This document shows positions 17,847-28,668 of a stretch of DNA of 64,000 bases, in pieces. This stretch comes from Loktanella sp. M215 (GTDB lineage: Bacteria > Pseudomonadota > Alphaproteobacteria > Rhodobacterales > Rhodobacteraceae), in the NCBI RefSeq assembly GCF_021735925.1, contig NZ_WMEA01000001.1:2138001-2202000 (forward strand). Reading direction: 5' to 3'. Position numbers and translations under genes: made by a program. Each line of letters starts with the position of its first letter. The first letter of the stretch is position 1. The notes beneath the pieces are model-generated. The model searched no databases and had not been told where the DNA came from. It saw only the letters and a program-made list of their open reading frames with translations.

Positions 17847-18205
17847 TGCGGGCGGTGATGTACGTTGTGGCGGCGTTGACCGTCATGGGGCTGGCCTTCT
17901 GGGCCTATCAGGAAAACTATCGCACGCAGCAGTCGATCAGTCAGGTCCGGCATCTGCACGCGCAGATCGGTGACGCCCATGAACGGCTGGGCATGTTGCG
18001 GGCGGAATGGGCCTACCTCAACCGGCCCGACCGGCTGATCGATCTGGCCGAGATCAACTTTGACCGGCTTGGCCTGTTGCCGCTGTCGCCGGAAGCCTTC
18101 GGTGACGTCGAGGCCATCGTCTATCCGCTGCCGGACATCCTGCCGATCACGAACCCCGTCGACATCAACTCGATCCCGCCGTCCGGCGAGGAGGACCCCC
18201 TATGA
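17843..18205 (+). CDS. ftsL: Cell division protein FtsL
   Basis: 120 residues with one N-terminal membrane helix (about 4-20) and then a coiled-coil-like periplasmic stretch ([24 protein letters not shown]). The [11 protein letters not shown] element is typical of alphaproteobacterial FtsL. It links FtsQ/FtsB to FtsW/FtsI in the divisome. It is in the conserved place between rsmH and ftsI, with four-base overlaps on both sides, so translation is coupled. Confidence 0.9.
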   Translation: MMRAVMYVVAALTVMGLAFWAYQENYRTQQSISQVRHLHAQIGDAHERLGMLRAEWAYLNRPDRLIDLAEINFDRLGLLPLSPEAFGDVEAIVYPLPDILPITNPVDINSIPPSGEEDPL

Positions 18206-19986
18206 TCCGCACGCCCCTGCGCCCGCTGGCCCGCATCCTCAAGGCGCGCGAAAAGGGCGAGGACCCGAGCGCCATCGCCGCCGAGAACCTGCGTCTGCGT
18301 CACGAGGCCATCGCCGACAAGTCGCGGGCGCGCGCCGAAGGCCGGCTGCTGGTGCTGGGGGCATTCTTTGCCGTGGCCTTCGTCGCAATCGGGCTGCGAA
18401 TGGGGACGATCGCCAATTCGATGCCCGAAGAGCCGCGCACCGCAGCCACCGGCAACCCGATCATCGGCCAGCGGGCGGATATCGTGGACCGGAACGGGCG
18501 TATTCTGGCGACCAATCTGGAAACGCACAGCCTTTACGCCCAGCCGCAGCACATGATCGACCCGATTCGTGCCGCCAAGGAGTTGAAGGCGATCTTTCCG
18601 GAACTGAACGAAGAGCGGATGATCAAGGATTTCACCGGCAAGCGGAAATTCGTCTGGATCCGCAGGCAGTTGAGCCCGGAGCAGATGCAGCTGGTGCATG
18701 ACATCGGCAGCCCCGGCCTGCTGTTCGGCCCGCGCGAGATGCGGCTGTATCCCAACGGTCCCATCGCGTCGCACGTGCTGGGCGGGGCAAGCTATGGTCG
18801 CGAGGATGTGGCGAGCGCCGAGGTGATCGGCGTGGCTGGCATCGAGCGTCGTTTCGACAGCCTGCTGCGCGATCCTGCCAACGAGGGCAAGCCGCTGGAA
18901 CTGTCGCTTGATCTCACCGTGCAGGCGGCGACCGAAGAGGTGCTGGACGGCGGCATGAAGCTGATGAACGCCAAGGGTGCCGCGGCGGTCCTGATGGACG
19001 TGCATACGGGTGAGATCATCGCACTGGCCTCGCTGCCGGATTTCGACCCGAACAACCGCCCACAAGTGCTGCTGAAGGGCGACCAGTCCGACAGCCCGCT
19101 GTTCAACCGCGCGGTGCAGGGCGTTTACGAGCTGGGATCGACCTTCAAGATTTTTGCCGTGGCGCAGGCGATGGAACTCGGGCTGGTGAACCCGCAGACC
19201 ATCATCGACACCAAGGGGCCGCTGACCTGGGGCCGGTTTCGCATCCGCGACAGCCACAGCATGCCGGCGACCCTGACGGTCGAGGACGTGATCGCTGAAT
19301 CCTCGAACGTCGGCACCGGCCGGATCGCGATGCTGGTCGGCGGCGACCGGCAGAGCAAGTTTCTGGCCAGCCTTGGCCTGACGGAACCGACGCAGGTCGA
19401 ACTGTCCGAGGCGCCCTCTGGTCAGCCGCTGGTGCCCAAGAACTGGTCCGAAATCTCGACCATGACGATTTCCTTTGGGCACGGTATTTCGGATTCACCA
19501 CTGCATCTGGCGTCGGCCTATGCGTCGCTGCTGAATGGCGGGACGCGGGTGCTGCCGACCCTGCTGAAGACGAATGTCGTGCAGCACGGTGCGCGGGTGG
19601 TCAGCGAAGATACCAGCGCCAAGGCGCGCCACATGCTGCGCCGGGTCGTGGAAGAAGGCACGGCGTCAATGGGGGATGTGCCGGGTTACGAGGTGGGCGG
19701 CAAGACCGGCACCGCCGACAAGCCCCGCACCGACGGGCGCGGCTATTACGATGACAAGGTCATCGCGACCTTCGCCTCGATCTTTCCGGCCGATGATCCG
19801 AAGTATGTGCTGATCGTCACGCTGGACGAACCGAGCGAGAATTCCGGTGAAAAACCCCGTCGCACGGCGGGCTGGACGGCGGTGCCGGTGGCGGCGGAAA
19901 TGATCCGCCGGGTGGCGCCGCTGCTGGGCCTGCGACCGCAGCTTGAATCCACCGACGTGGCAAGTGTAACACTCACCTCTAACTGA
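18202..19986 (+). CDS. ftsI: Peptidoglycan transpeptidase FtsI (PBP3)
   Basis: 594 residues: a cytoplasmic lead, one membrane helix at about 48-70, the PBP dimer domain, then the transpeptidase domain. Catalytic motifs are complete: STFK at 313-316, SSN at 367-369 and KTGTA from 501. It cross-links septal peptidoglycan together with FtsW. The start overlaps ftsL by ATGA. Confidence 0.96.
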   Translation: MIRTPLRPLARILKAREKGEDPSAIAAENLRLRHEAIADKSRARAEGRLLVLGAFFAVAFVAIGLRMGTIANSMPEEPRTAATGNPIIGQRADIVDRNGRILATNLETHSLYAQPQHMIDPIRAAKELKAIFPELNEERMIKDFTGKRKFVWIRRQLSPEQMQLVHDIGSPGLLFGPREMRLYPNGPIASHVLGGASYGREDVASAEVIGVAGIERRFDSLLRDPANEGKPLELSLDLTVQAATEEVLDGGMKLMNAKGAAAVLMDVHTGEIIALASLPDFDPNNRPQVLLKGDQSDSPLFNRAVQGVYELGSTFKIFAVAQAMELGLVNPQTIIDTKGPLTWGRFRIRDSHSMPATLTVEDVIAESSNVGTGRIAMLVGGDRQSKFLASLGLTEPTQVELSEAPSGQPLVPKNWSEISTMTISFGHGISDSPLHLASAYASLLNGGTRVLPTLLKTNVVQHGARVVSEDTSAKARHMLRRVVEEGTASMGDVPGYEVGGKTGTADKPRTDGRGYYDDKVIATFASIFPADDPKYVLIVTLDEPSENSGEKPRRTAGWTAVPVAAEMIRRVAPLLGLRPQLESTDVASVTLTSN

Positions 19987-20004
19987 ACGGGTGAGGGCCA
20001 CGAC

Positions 20005-21492
20005 ATGGCACAGACCAAGACGCTGGCGCAACTGGGGCTGACCGCACAGGGCGGACGGCGGGCCGATATTACCGGTGTGACGACCGACAGCCGTGCGGTG
20101 CGGCGCGGGCAGCTGTTCGCGGCGCTGCCCGGCACCCGCGTCCACGGTGCGGCCTTCATCGGCATGGCGCTGGAAAAGGGCGCTGGTGCTGTCCTGACCG
20201 ATGCTGTCGGTGCACAACTGGCCGCCGCGGCGCTGGCCGGATCCGACGCGGCGCTGATCGTTGCCGAAGACCCGCGGGCCGCGCTGGCGCAGACCGCGTC
20301 GCTGTGGTTCGGCGCGCACCCCGAGGTCATGGTCGCGGTGACGGGGACGAACGGCAAGACCTCTGTGTCCACTTTCACCCGCCAGATCTGGGAGACGCTG
20401 GGCTATATCGGCATCAACCTTGGCACGACGGGTGTCGAAGGCGCGTGGTCGGCACCTTTGGGCCATACGACGCCCGATCCCGTCACCCTGCACCGGGTGC
20501 TGGCCGAGGCGGAGGCTGCGGGTGTCACCCATGCGGCGATGGAGGCGTCCAGCCACGGGCTGGATCAGCGGCGGCTGGACGGCGTGATGCTGCACGCGGC
20601 GGGGTTCACGAATTTCACGCAGGACCATCTGGATTATCACAAGACGTTCGAGGCCTATTTCGAGGCGAAGATGACGCTGTTCACCCGCGTCCTGACCGAA
20701 GACGGCGTGGCGGTGGTGAACCTTGACGATCCGCGCGGCGAGGAGGTGGCGAGCCTGTGCACCACTCGCGGGATCGAGGTGATCGGCGTGGGCCGTCATC
20801 CGGACGCGCGGCTGCGCATTCTGGGCCAACGGTTCGACGATACCGGGCAGGACCTGCGGTTTTCCTGGCAGGACCGGCCGCATACGGCGCGGCTGAACCT
20901 GATCGGCGGATTTCAGGCGGATAACGTGGCACTCGCCTGCGGTCTTTGCATCGCGGCGGGGGCGATCCCGGGCGATGTCTTTGACACGCTGGACCAGCTG
21001 ACGACCGTGCGGGGCCGGATGCAACTGGTGGCGCGGCGCGATAACGGGGCCACTGTCTTTGTCGATTTTGCCCATACGCCGGATGCGGTGCGGATCGCGT
21101 TGCAGGCGTTGAAGCCGCATGTGATGGGCCGCACGGTGGTCATTCTGGGCGCCGGCGGCGACCGCGATGCGGGCAAGCGGCCCCTGATGGGCAAGGCCGC
21201 GGCTGAAAATGCGGATCTGGTCATCGTGACCGACGACAATCCACGCTCTGAACGGCCGGCTGACATTCGCGCCGCCGTGCTGGCGGGGGCCAAAGGCGGC
21301 GCCGAGGTGATCGAGGTCGGTGACCGGGCCGAGGCGATCCTGCGCGGCATCGACGCGCTGGGGCCGGGCGACGCGCTGCTGATCGCGGGCAAGGGGCACG
21401 AGACGGGGCAGATCGTGGGCGACACGGTGCTGCCGTTCGACGATGCAGAGCAGGCCAGCGTGGCCGTGGCGGCGCTGGAGGGCAAGATATGA
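20005..21492 (+). CDS. murE: UDP-MurNAc-tripeptide synthetase (meso-DAP adding)
   Basis: 495 residues of Mur ligase. The N-terminal domain carries VTTDSRAVRRGQLF, the ATP loop TGTNGKTS is at 113-120, and the C-terminal DNPR motif (TDDNPRSE) marks enzymes that add meso-diaminopimelate rather than lysine. It adds the third amino acid to the peptidoglycan stem. It lies 18 bases after ftsI and overlaps murF by four bases. Confidence 0.96.
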   Translation: MAQTKTLAQLGLTAQGGRRADITGVTTDSRAVRRGQLFAALPGTRVHGAAFIGMALEKGAGAVLTDAVGAQLAAAALAGSDAALIVAEDPRAALAQTASLWFGAHPEVMVAVTGTNGKTSVSTFTRQIWETLGYIGINLGTTGVEGAWSAPLGHTTPDPVTLHRVLAEAEAAGVTHAAMEASSHGLDQRRLDGVMLHAAGFTNFTQDHLDYHKTFEAYFEAKMTLFTRVLTEDGVAVVNLDDPRGEEVASLCTTRGIEVIGVGRHPDARLRILGQRFDDTGQDLRFSWQDRPHTARLNLIGGFQADNVALACGLCIAAGAIPGDVFDTLDQLTTVRGRMQLVARRDNGATVFVDFAHTPDAVRIALQALKPHVMGRTVVILGAGGDRDAGKRPLMGKAAAENADLVIVTDDNPRSERPADIRAAVLAGAKGGAEVIEVGDRAEAILRGIDALGPGDALLIAGKGHETGQIVGDTVLPFDDAEQASVAVAALEGKI

Positions 21493-22907
21493 TCCCGCTG
21501 TGGACCGCTGCCGATGCCGCGCGCGCGACGGGGGGCGAGGCGGTGGGCGACTGGGCCGCGACGGGCGTGTCGATCGACACGCGGACCCTGCGGCCGGGTG
21601 ATCTGTTCGTGGCGCTGGCGGCAGCGCGTGACGGGCATGACTTTGTCGCCCAAGCGCTGGCCAAGGGGGCGGCGGCGGCCTTGGTCAGCCACCGGCCCGA
21701 AGGCGTGGCCGGGGATGCACCGCTGCTGATCGTGCCGGATGTGCTGCGCGGGCTGGAGGCGCTGGGCGTTGCCGCCCGTGCGCGCACCGCGGCGCGCGTG
21801 ATCGCGGTGACGGGATCGGTCGGCAAGACATCCACCAAGGAAATGCTGCGCGCCGCACTTGATCCGCAGGGCCGGACCCACGCCGCAGAGGCGTCCTATA
21901 ACAATCACTGGGGCGTGCCGCTGACGCTGGCGCGGATGCCGGCGGACACTGAATATGCCGTGATCGAGGTCGGCATGAGCAACCCCGGCGAGATCGCGCC
22001 GCTGGCAAAGCTGGCCCGGCCCCATGTGGCGATGGTGACCACCGTCGCCGCCGCCCATCTGGAGTCCTTTGGCAGTCTTGCGGGGATCGCTGCCGAAAAA
22101 GCTACGATCATGGACGGGCTGGAACCGGGCGGCGTTGCGGTGCTGAACGCGGACCTGCCGACCTCTGGCGTGTTGCTGGATCATGCGGCGGCGGGCGGGC
22201 ACAGGGTCGTGACCTTTGGCGCGCAGGGCGACTGGGCCTTGGGCGACGTGCGGATCACCGACAGTGCCACGGTCATCGCGGCGCGGCATGACGGCACGGA
22301 TTATCTGTTCAAGCTGGCGGTGCCGGGGCGGCATTTCGCGCTGAACGCGCTGGCGGTGCTGGCGGGATGCGAGGCGCTGGGTGCGGACCCGGTGCAGGCG
22401 GCGCAGGATATCTGCCAGTGGTCGCCGCCGCAGGGCCGCGGCACGCGCGAGGTCATCGTGCTGGACCAGGGCATCGCCGAGGAAACGCTGGACCTGATCG
22501 ACGACGCCTTCAACGCCAACCCGACCTCTATGGCGGCGTCGCTGGAGGTGCTGGCCGCAAGCCACCCGCGCGACGGCATCGGCCGGGTGGTCAAGGGGCG
22601 GCGGATCGCCATTCTGGGCGACATGCTGGAACTGGGCGCGGACGAGATGCAGATGCATGCCGATCTGGCCGAGAACCTGCATCTGGCGCGCGCCCATGTC
22701 GTCCATTGCGCGGGGCCGCGGATGCGGGCGCTGTTCGACGCACTGCCCGGCGATCTGCGCGGTCAATGGGCACCCGAGGCGGACGATCTGGCGGGGCAGG
22801 TGGCCAAACTGGTCGATGCCGGCGATGTCGTGCTGGTCAAAGGGTCCAAGGGCAGCAAGATCAGCCGCGTTGTTGACGCGATCCGCAAACTCGGGCATCG
22901 CAGCTAG
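21489..22907 (+). CDS. murF: UDP-MurNAc-tripeptide D-alanyl-D-alanine ligase
   Basis: 472 residues. The N-terminal domain has SIDTRTLRPGDLFVAL, the P-loop VTGSVGKTSTKEM starts at about 107, and the central domain has SYNNHWGVPLTL and EVGMSNPGEI. It adds D-Ala-D-Ala to complete the pentapeptide. The start ATGA overlaps murE. The last domain contains DDAFNANPTSM, a typical MurF motif. Confidence 0.96.
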   Translation: MIPLWTAADAARATGGEAVGDWAATGVSIDTRTLRPGDLFVALAAARDGHDFVAQALAKGAAAALVSHRPEGVAGDAPLLIVPDVLRGLEALGVAARARTAARVIAVTGSVGKTSTKEMLRAALDPQGRTHAAEASYNNHWGVPLTLARMPADTEYAVIEVGMSNPGEIAPLAKLARPHVAMVTTVAAAHLESFGSLAGIAAEKATIMDGLEPGGVAVLNADLPTSGVLLDHAAAGGHRVVTFGAQGDWALGDVRITDSATVIAARHDGTDYLFKLAVPGRHFALNALAVLAGCEALGADPVQAAQDICQWSPPQGRGTREVIVLDQGIAEETLDLIDDAFNANPTSMAASLEVLAASHPRDGIGRVVKGRRIAILGDMLELGADEMQMHADLAENLHLARAHVVHCAGPRMRALFDALPGDLRGQWAPEADDLAGQVAKLVDAGDVVLVKGSKGSKISRVVDAIRKLGHRS

Positions 22908-22931
22908 AACCACAAGGCAGGGACCACCCAG

Positions 22932-24014
22932 ATGTTGTATTGGCTGACAGAGCTGTCGGATGGCGGCGATTTCTTCAACCTGTTCCGCTATATCACCTTT
23001 CGCGCCGGTGGGGCCTTCATGACCGCGCTGGTGTTCGGGTTCATTTTCGGGTTGCCGCTGATCAACGTGCTGCGCCGGACCCAAGGCAAGGGCCAGCCCA
23101 TCCGCACCGACGGACCGGAGGGGCATTTCGCCAAGGCCGGCACGCCGACCATGGGTGGCCTGCTGATCGTGGGCGCGCTGACGACGTCGACCGTGCTGTG
23201 GGCGCGGCTGGACAATGCATATATCTGGATGGTGCTGTTCGTGACGCTGGCCTTTGCGGCCATCGGCTTTGCCGACGATTACGCGAAGGTGAGCAAGCAG
23301 AATACCAATGGTGTGTCGGGCCGGGTGCGGATCATCCTTGGCCTGCTGATCGCGGGGATCGCCGGTTTCTGGGCGGCGCAGTATCACCCGGTCGAGCTGA
23401 CGAACCAGCTGGCGGTGCCCGTGTTCAAGGATACGCTGATCAACCTCGGCATCCTGTTCGTGCCATTCTCGATCCTGGTGATCGTGGGGGCGGCGAATGC
23501 GGTCAACCTGACCGACGGCCTGGACGGGCTTGCGATCATGCCGGTGATGATTGCGGCGGGCACCTTCGGGATCATCGCCTATTTCGTGGGGCGCGTGGAC
23601 TTTTCCGAAAGCCTTGGGCTGCATTATGTCCCGGACTCGGGCGAGATTCTGGTGTTCTGTGCCGGGTTGATCGGCGGCGGGCTGGGGTTCTTGTGGTACA
23701 ACGCGCCGCCTGCCGCCGTTTTCATGGGCGACACCGGGTCGCTGGCCCTAGGCGGTGCACTGGGGGCCATCGCGGTCGCCACCAAGCACGAGATCGTGCT
23801 GGCCATCGTGGGCGGGTTGTTCGTGGTCGAGGCGCTGTCGGTCATCATTCAGGTGCTGTATTTCAAGCGTACCGGCAAGCGGGTGTTCCTGATGGCCCCG
23901 ATCCACCACCACTATGAAAAGAAGGGCTGGGCCGAGCCGCAGATCGTGATCCGCTTCTGGATCATCAGCCTGATCCTTGCGATGATCGGTCTGGCCACGC
24001 TGAAAGTGCGCTGA
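22932..24014 (+). CDS. mraY: Phospho-N-acetylmuramoyl-pentapeptide transferase
   Basis: 360 residues with about ten membrane helices. MraY motifs are visible: [16 protein letters not shown] with its Asp pair, [13 protein letters not shown] and [11 protein letters not shown]. It transfers phospho-MurNAc-pentapeptide to undecaprenyl phosphate to make lipid I at the inner membrane. It starts 24 bases after murF. Confidence 0.97.
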   Translation: MLYWLTELSDGGDFFNLFRYITFRAGGAFMTALVFGFIFGLPLINVLRRTQGKGQPIRTDGPEGHFAKAGTPTMGGLLIVGALTTSTVLWARLDNAYIWMVLFVTLAFAAIGFADDYAKVSKQNTNGVSGRVRIILGLLIAGIAGFWAAQYHPVELTNQLAVPVFKDTLINLGILFVPFSILVIVGAANAVNLTDGLDGLAIMPVMIAAGTFGIIAYFVGRVDFSESLGLHYVPDSGEILVFCAGLIGGGLGFLWYNAPPAAVFMGDTGSLALGGALGAIAVATKHEIVLAIVGGLFVVEALSVIIQVLYFKRTGKRVFLMAPIHHHYEKKGWAEPQIVIRFWIISLILAMIGLATLKVR

Positions 24015-24082
24015 GGCGTTTACCCTTCGTTAGGGCGGCGCGTCGTAGGATCGCGCTGTTTCGATGCGGACGGAGTGGTGCG

Positions 24083-24523
24083 ATGATCAACAAGCGGCTG
24101 GGGGCGCATCTTGTGACTCCAAGGTACGAGGACGCGGGGCTGTTCGGCACGGAGTTGTGCCGCCTCGACGTGAAGCTGTTGCCGGGCGCGCGGCGCAACG
24201 ACCGTCACGACTTTATCTTTACGGGTATCATCGACCGGGGTTACCGGGTGCCGGTGTTCTTTGCCGGCCGGCGTGCAGCGGATGCGCAAGCGCTTGTCGT
24301 GGCGACGGACCGGATCAGACGGCAGCGGGTCGCGGCGGGCGGACCGGCGCCGGACGCTGAACCCCAAGCGCTGGCCCTGCGGATCGACGGCGCCTGGCGC
24401 AAGCTGGTGCATCAGGACGCCCAAGGGTTCGCGCAGGTGACACACCAGTTCATCGCGGCGATGTGGTCGATCGGGGCGGGTGACGGCGGCGCACGCCGGT
24501 ACGGGACACCGCCGGTGCTGTAG
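24083..24523 (+). CDS. Unknown protein inserted between mraY and murD
   Basis: 146 residues that I do not recognise. The sequence is soluble, with no signal peptide and no membrane segment. It is rich in Arg/Ala, with an [24 protein letters not shown] central segment (beta-strand-like) and a C-terminal half holding [22 protein letters not shown] 24083 has GGAG about eight bases upstream. It lies in line with dcw genes, 68 bases after mraY and 64 before murD, so it is likely co-transcribed. No function is proposed. Confidence 0.65.
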   Translation: MINKRLGAHLVTPRYEDAGLFGTELCRLDVKLLPGARRNDRHDFIFTGIIDRGYRVPVFFAGRRAADAQALVVATDRIRRQRVAAGGPAPDAEPQALALRIDGAWRKLVHQDAQGFAQVTHQFIAAMWSIGAGDGGARRYGTPPVL

Positions 24524-24587
24524 GCAGCCCCCTTGCATACCGCAGGCACGCCGGGGCAATGTCCGGCAAAATGCCGGGGGATGCAGG

Positions 24588-25982
24588 ATGATACCAGTTC
24601 AGGGATACGAGGGACGCAGCGTCGCGGTGCTGGGGCTGGGCCGGTCGGGGCTTGCCACGGCCCATGCGCTGGCCGCAGGTGGTGCGATCCCGGTGGTCTG
24701 GGATGACAGCCCGCGAGGGCGCGAAGTCGCCGAGGCCGCGGGGTGGACGGTCCGCGATCTGACCAAGCCCGGCGGTTTTGACGGGATCGCGGCGCTGATC
24801 GTCTCGCCCGGTATTCCGCACCTTTACCCCGCCCCGAACCCGGTAATCGCCGCGGCCTGGGACGCGGGCGTGCCGGTGGACAACGACATCGGGTTGTTCT
24901 TCCGCTCCTACGCCACCGACGAGTGGGACGGGTTCGACAGCCCGCCGCGGGTGATCGCGGTGACGGGGTCGAACGGCAAGTCCACGACGGCGGCGCTGAT
25001 TCATCACGTGCTGGTGGAAAACGGCCGCCCCGCACAACTGGCGGGCAATATCGGGCGCGGTGTGCTGGATCTGGACCCTGCCCACGACGGAGAGGTCGTG
25101 GTGCTGGAGCTGTCGAGCTATCAGACCGACCTTGCGCGGCACATGACGCCGGACGTGGCGGTGCTGACCAACATCAGCCCGGATCATCTGGACCGGCACA
25201 GCGGTCTGGGCGGCTATTTCGCGGCCAAGCGGCGGCTGTTCGCGGAAGGTGGACCGGATCGCGCGGTGATCGGCGTGGACGAGGACGAAGGACGCTATCT
25301 GGCGAACCAGTTGGTCGAGGATCTGTCCGACGACCGGCTGATCCGCATCAGCGTGACGCGCAAGCTGACGGACGGCTGGTGCGTCTTTGCCCGCAAGGGG
25401 TTCCTCAGCGAATATCGCCGGGGCAAGCAGGTGGGTGCCATCGACCTGCGCGAGATCAAGGGGCTGCCCGGGGCGCACAATCACCAGAACGCTTGTGCCG
25501 CCTATGCGGCCGTGCGGACGCTGGGGATCGGACCCAAGGGGATCGAGGCGGCGCTGCACAGCTATCCGGGCCTGCCGCACCGCAGCCAGCTGGTGGCCGA
25601 GCGGGGCGGCGTGCGCTTCGTGAACGACAGCAAGGCCACGAACGTGGATGCGGCGGCGAAGGCCCTGCAGGCCTTTCCGGCGATCCGCTGGATCTGCGGC
25701 GGCTTGCAGAAAGAGGGCGGTCTGGACGGGCTGATCCCGCATCTGGGGGCGGTGAAGACGGCCTATGTCATCGGGCGCGAGGCAGAGGCCTTTGCCCGCC
25801 AGCTGCCGGGGATCGAGACCGAGGTCTGCGGCACGATGGATGTGGCCGTCGCGCGGGCCAGTGCCGATGCCGAGCCTGGCGAGGTGGTGCTGCTGGCCCC
25901 GGCCTGTGCGTCGTTTGACCAATACGACAGTTTCGCCGCGCGTGGCGACGATTTCACGGCGCTGGTGCTGGCGGGGGGCTGA
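24588..25982 (+). CDS. murD: UDP-N-acetylmuramoylalanine-D-glutamate ligase
   Basis: 464 residues. The N-terminal dinucleotide-like loop is [14 protein letters not shown], the P-loop [13 protein letters not shown], then [10 protein letters not shown], and [22 protein letters not shown] near the end is the MurD C-terminal signature. It adds D-glutamate to UDP-MurNAc-Ala. ATG 24588 is chosen by family N-terminus; upstream in-frame residues do not resemble MurD. It is followed by a convergent gene. Confidence 0.95.
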   Translation: MIPVQGYEGRSVAVLGLGRSGLATAHALAAGGAIPVVWDDSPRGREVAEAAGWTVRDLTKPGGFDGIAALIVSPGIPHLYPAPNPVIAAAWDAGVPVDNDIGLFFRSYATDEWDGFDSPPRVIAVTGSNGKSTTAALIHHVLVENGRPAQLAGNIGRGVLDLDPAHDGEVVVLELSSYQTDLARHMTPDVAVLTNISPDHLDRHSGLGGYFAAKRRLFAEGGPDRAVIGVDEDEGRYLANQLVEDLSDDRLIRISVTRKLTDGWCVFARKGFLSEYRRGKQVGAIDLREIKGLPGAHNHQNACAAYAAVRTLGIGPKGIEAALHSYPGLPHRSQLVAERGGVRFVNDSKATNVDAAAKALQAFPAIRWICGGLQKEGGLDGLIPHLGAVKTAYVIGREAEAFARQLPGIETEVCGTMDVAVARASADAEPGEVVLLAPACASFDQYDSFAARGDDFTALVLAGG

Positions 25983-26045
25983 GGGCCGGGCCTGCGGTAC
26001 GGCAGCCTCCGGCGGGCGTTCATGGGGCCAGGCGAATGGGGCGCG

Positions 26046-27221
26046 TCAGGAGGCTGCGGCGATGGCGGTGCCGGCGGCCCAGCCGGATGACCAGGCCCAT
26101 TGGAAATTATAGCCGCCCAGCCAGCCGGTGACGTCGACCGCCTCTCCGATGGCGTAGAGGCCGGGGACGGTCTTGGCCTCCAGCGTGCGGGCGTTGAGGG
26201 CGGCGGTGTCGATGCCGCCCAGCGTGACCTCGGCGGTGCGGTAGCCTTCGGTGCCGCTCGGGGTCAGCTGCCAGTGGTGCAGGCTTTCAGCCAGATCGCG
26301 CAGGGTGGCGTCTGGCAGGGCGGCCATGGGGTCCGTGGGCCAGTCGGGCGACAGGTATTGCACCAGCCGGGCAGGCAGGTGGCGCGACAGGATCGTTGTC
26401 AGGCTCTTGCGGCCTTCGTTGCGTTTGGCGGCGATGAGGGCGTCGGCGAGAGGGGCGTCGGGCGACAGGTCGAGCGTGATCGCTTCGCCTTCGGTCCAGT
26501 AGGAGGAGGCCTGCAGAATGGCGGGGCCGGAGAGGCCGCGGTGGGTGAAGAGCGTCGCCTCCTCGAAGCTGTGGCCTCCGGTGGTGGCGCGGCTCGGCAG
26601 GGCGGTGCCGGCGAGCGGCTTGAAGCGGTCGTTGGCAAAGGTGAAGGGCACGAGGCCCGGACGCGGCGTGATCAGGCCCAGCCCGAACTGCGCGGCGATC
26701 CGGTAGGCGAGGTCCGTGGCGCCCATCGCCGGGATCGACTTGGCCCCGGTGGCGAGGACGAGGTGCGTCGCAGTCACGACGTGGCTGCGGCCGTCGCGGG
26801 TGAGTGTGACGCGGAAGGTGCCGTCATGGCGGATCTCTCCGACGGTGGTGTCGAGCCAGAGGTCGGCGCCGGCGCGCGCCATCTCGTCGCGGAGCATCTG
26901 CACGATCTGCTTGGCCGAGCCGTCGCAAAAGAGCTGGCCCAGCTTCTTTTCGTGGTACGCGATGCGGTGTGACGCGACCAGCGCGATGAAATCATGCTGC
27001 GTATATCGAGACAGCGCCGATTTCGCGAAATGGGGATTTTTGCTGATGAAGCGGTCAGGGGCGCAGGCGAGATTGGTGAAATTGCAGCGCCCGCCGCCCG
27101 AGATGCGGATCTTTTCCCCCGGCGCCTTGGCATGGTCGATGACGAGCGTCGCGGGCCCGGCGTGGGCCGCGGCCATCATGCCGGCGGCGCCGGCGCCGAG
27201 GATCAGGGTGTTCACATGCAT
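26046..27221 (-). CDS. HI0933-family flavoprotein (NAD(P)/FAD-dependent oxidoreductase)
   Basis: 391 residues. An FAD-binding GxGxxG fold opens the protein (LILGAGAAGMMAA), followed by the family motif GEKIRISGGGRCNFTN. It closes with GLYAIGEAVDVTGWLGGYNFQWAWSSG, typical of HI0933/BaiN proteins. The redox reaction of this family is poorly defined. It lies on the opposite strand inside the dcw cluster, facing murD and divergent from ftsW, so ftsW needs its own promoter. ATG 27221 is preferred to a GTG nine bases upstream. Confidence 0.85.
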   Translation of the reverse strand: MHVNTLILGAGAAGMMAAAHAGPATLVIDHAKAPGEKIRISGGGRCNFTNLACAPDRFISKNPHFAKSALSRYTQHDFIALVASHRIAYHEKKLGQLFCDGSAKQIVQMLRDEMARAGADLWLDTTVGEIRHDGTFRVTLTRDGRSHVVTATHLVLATGAKSIPAMGATDLAYRIAAQFGLGLITPRPGLVPFTFANDRFKPLAGTALPSRATTGGHSFEEATLFTHRGLSGPAILQASSYWTEGEAITLDLSPDAPLADALIAAKRNEGRKSLTTILSRHLPARLVQYLSPDWPTDPMAALPDATLRDLAESLHHWQLTPSGTEGYRTAEVTLGGIDTAALNARTLEAKTVPGLYAIGEAVDVTGWLGGYNFQWAWSSGWAAGTAIAAAS

Positions 27222-27401
27222 CCACGCCACGTGGCGCAGGTCGTCTGGTGTTGCAAGGGGGTGGGCGGTGTGGTGCCGAAAAATCCGCCCTTGCGGGGCG
27301 TCCGCGCGATTTGAAGTGGAAATGATTCGCGAGGCGCGTTACCATGGGCGGATAGATCCGTGGCAAACGCGGGCGCAGAGGCAAATCAGGCGGACTTTTC
27401 G

Positions 27402-28571
27402 ATGACCGAAATGGTGTATGGCGCGCCACGCGTCGTGACAGGCGATCCCGTTCTGCCGCGCTGGTGGCGGACGATCGACAAGTGGAGCATGTGCTGCATT
27501 CTGGCGCTGTTCGGCATCGGGCTGCTGCTGGGGCTGGCGTCCTCGCCCCCCTTGGCCGCGAAGAACGGTCTGAACCCGTTTTATTATGTCACGCGGCAGG
27601 CGTTCTTTGGCGGCATGGCAATGATCGCGATGTTCGGCGTGTCGATGATGACGCCGGTCATGGTGCGGCGTCTGGCGGTGATCGGGTTTGCGCTGGCGTT
27701 TCTGGCGCTGGCGCTGCTGCCGGTGTTCGGGACCGATTTCGGCAAGGGGGCCGTGCGCTGGTATTCCTTCGGCTTCGCCTCCGTGCAGCCGAGCGAGTTT
27801 CTGAAGCCCGGTTTCGTCGTCATGGCGGCCTGGCTGATGGCGGCGGGCTTAAGCGTGGGCGGGCCGCCGGGTCGGTTCTATTCCTTCGTGCTGACGGTCG
27901 TGATCGTGGCGTTCCTCGCGCTGCAGCCGGATTTCGGGCAGGCGTGCCTCGTGCTGTTTTCCTGGGGTGTGATGTATTTCGTGGCCGGCGCGCCGATGGT
28001 GCTGCTGGCGGGGCTGGCGGGGGCGGTCGTGGCTGTGGGCACCTTTGCCTATTCCGCGTCCGAGCACTTTGCCCGCCGCATCGACGGCTTCCTGAGCCCC
28101 GATGTCGATCCGCGCACGCAGCTGGGCTATGCCACCAACGCGATCCGCGAGGGCGGGTTCTTTGGCGTGGGTGTCGGCGAGGGGCAGGTGAAATGGTCGC
28201 TGCCGGACGCGCATACGGATTTCATCATTGCCGTCGCGGCCGAGGAATACGGGCTGGTCTGCGTGATGGCGATCATCACGCTTTACGGCGTCATCGTGGT
28301 GCGGTCGCTGATGCGGCTGATGAAGGAGCGCGATCCGTTCATCCGGCTGGCGGGGACGGGTCTGGCCTGTGCCTTTGGCGTGCAGGCGATGATCAACATG
28401 GGTGTGGCCGTGCGGCTGTTGCCGGCCAAGGGCATGACGCTGCCCTTCGTGAGTTACGGCGGGTCGAGCCTGATCGCGGGCGGCATCGCCGTGGGCATGT
28501 TGCTGGCGCTGACGCGGACGCGCCCGCAAGGCGAGATCGGGGATATCCTGATGCGGCGTGTGGGGCGGTGA
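27402..28571 (+). CDS. ftsW: Septal peptidoglycan polymerase FtsW
   Basis: 389 residues, a SEDS-family protein with about ten membrane helices. Conserved SEDS pieces are present: [42 protein letters not shown] and [14 protein letters not shown] at the end. It polymerises lipid II with FtsI. ATG 27402 (MTEMVYG) is chosen by family likeness; an in-frame GTG at 27360 would add 14 residues. Its 180-base upstream gap separates it from the divergent flavoprotein gene and must hold a promoter. Confidence 0.95.
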   Translation: MTEMVYGAPRVVTGDPVLPRWWRTIDKWSMCCILALFGIGLLLGLASSPPLAAKNGLNPFYYVTRQAFFGGMAMIAMFGVSMMTPVMVRRLAVIGFALAFLALALLPVFGTDFGKGAVRWYSFGFASVQPSEFLKPGFVVMAAWLMAAGLSVGGPPGRFYSFVLTVVIVAFLALQPDFGQACLVLFSWGVMYFVAGAPMVLLAGLAGAVVAVGTFAYSASEHFARRIDGFLSPDVDPRTQLGYATNAIREGGFFGVGVGEGQVKWSLPDAHTDFIIAVAAEEYGLVCVMAIITLYGVIVVRSLMRLMKERDPFIRLAGTGLACAFGVQAMINMGVAVRLLPAKGMTLPFVSYGGSSLIAGGIAVGMLLALTRTRPQGEIGDILMRRVGR

Positions 28572-28636
28572 TGTTTCCGCGCGCAGCGATCGTGGCGGCG
28601 TGGAGGGGGGCCAGCCCCCCGGCCAGCGGCCGCCCC

Positions 28637-28663
28637 CCGGAGTATTTGGGGAAAAAGCGAGGA
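28637..28663 (+). repeat. Recurrent intergenic motif, copy 4 (forms the murG ribosome site)
   Basis: Plus-strand sequence CCGGAGTATTTGGGGAAAAA then GCGAGGA, ending five bases before the murG ATG. The GAGGA tail is positioned as the Shine-Dalgarno of murG. Upstream lies a GGGGGGCC/GGCCCCCC-type hairpin region. Confidence 0.6.
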
Positions 28664-28668
28664 TCGTC

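Noticed and set aside
20913..23624. 903-codon open frame antisense to murE-murF-mraY
   Set aside because: Spans three well-supported genes on the opposite strand and has no recognisable domain.
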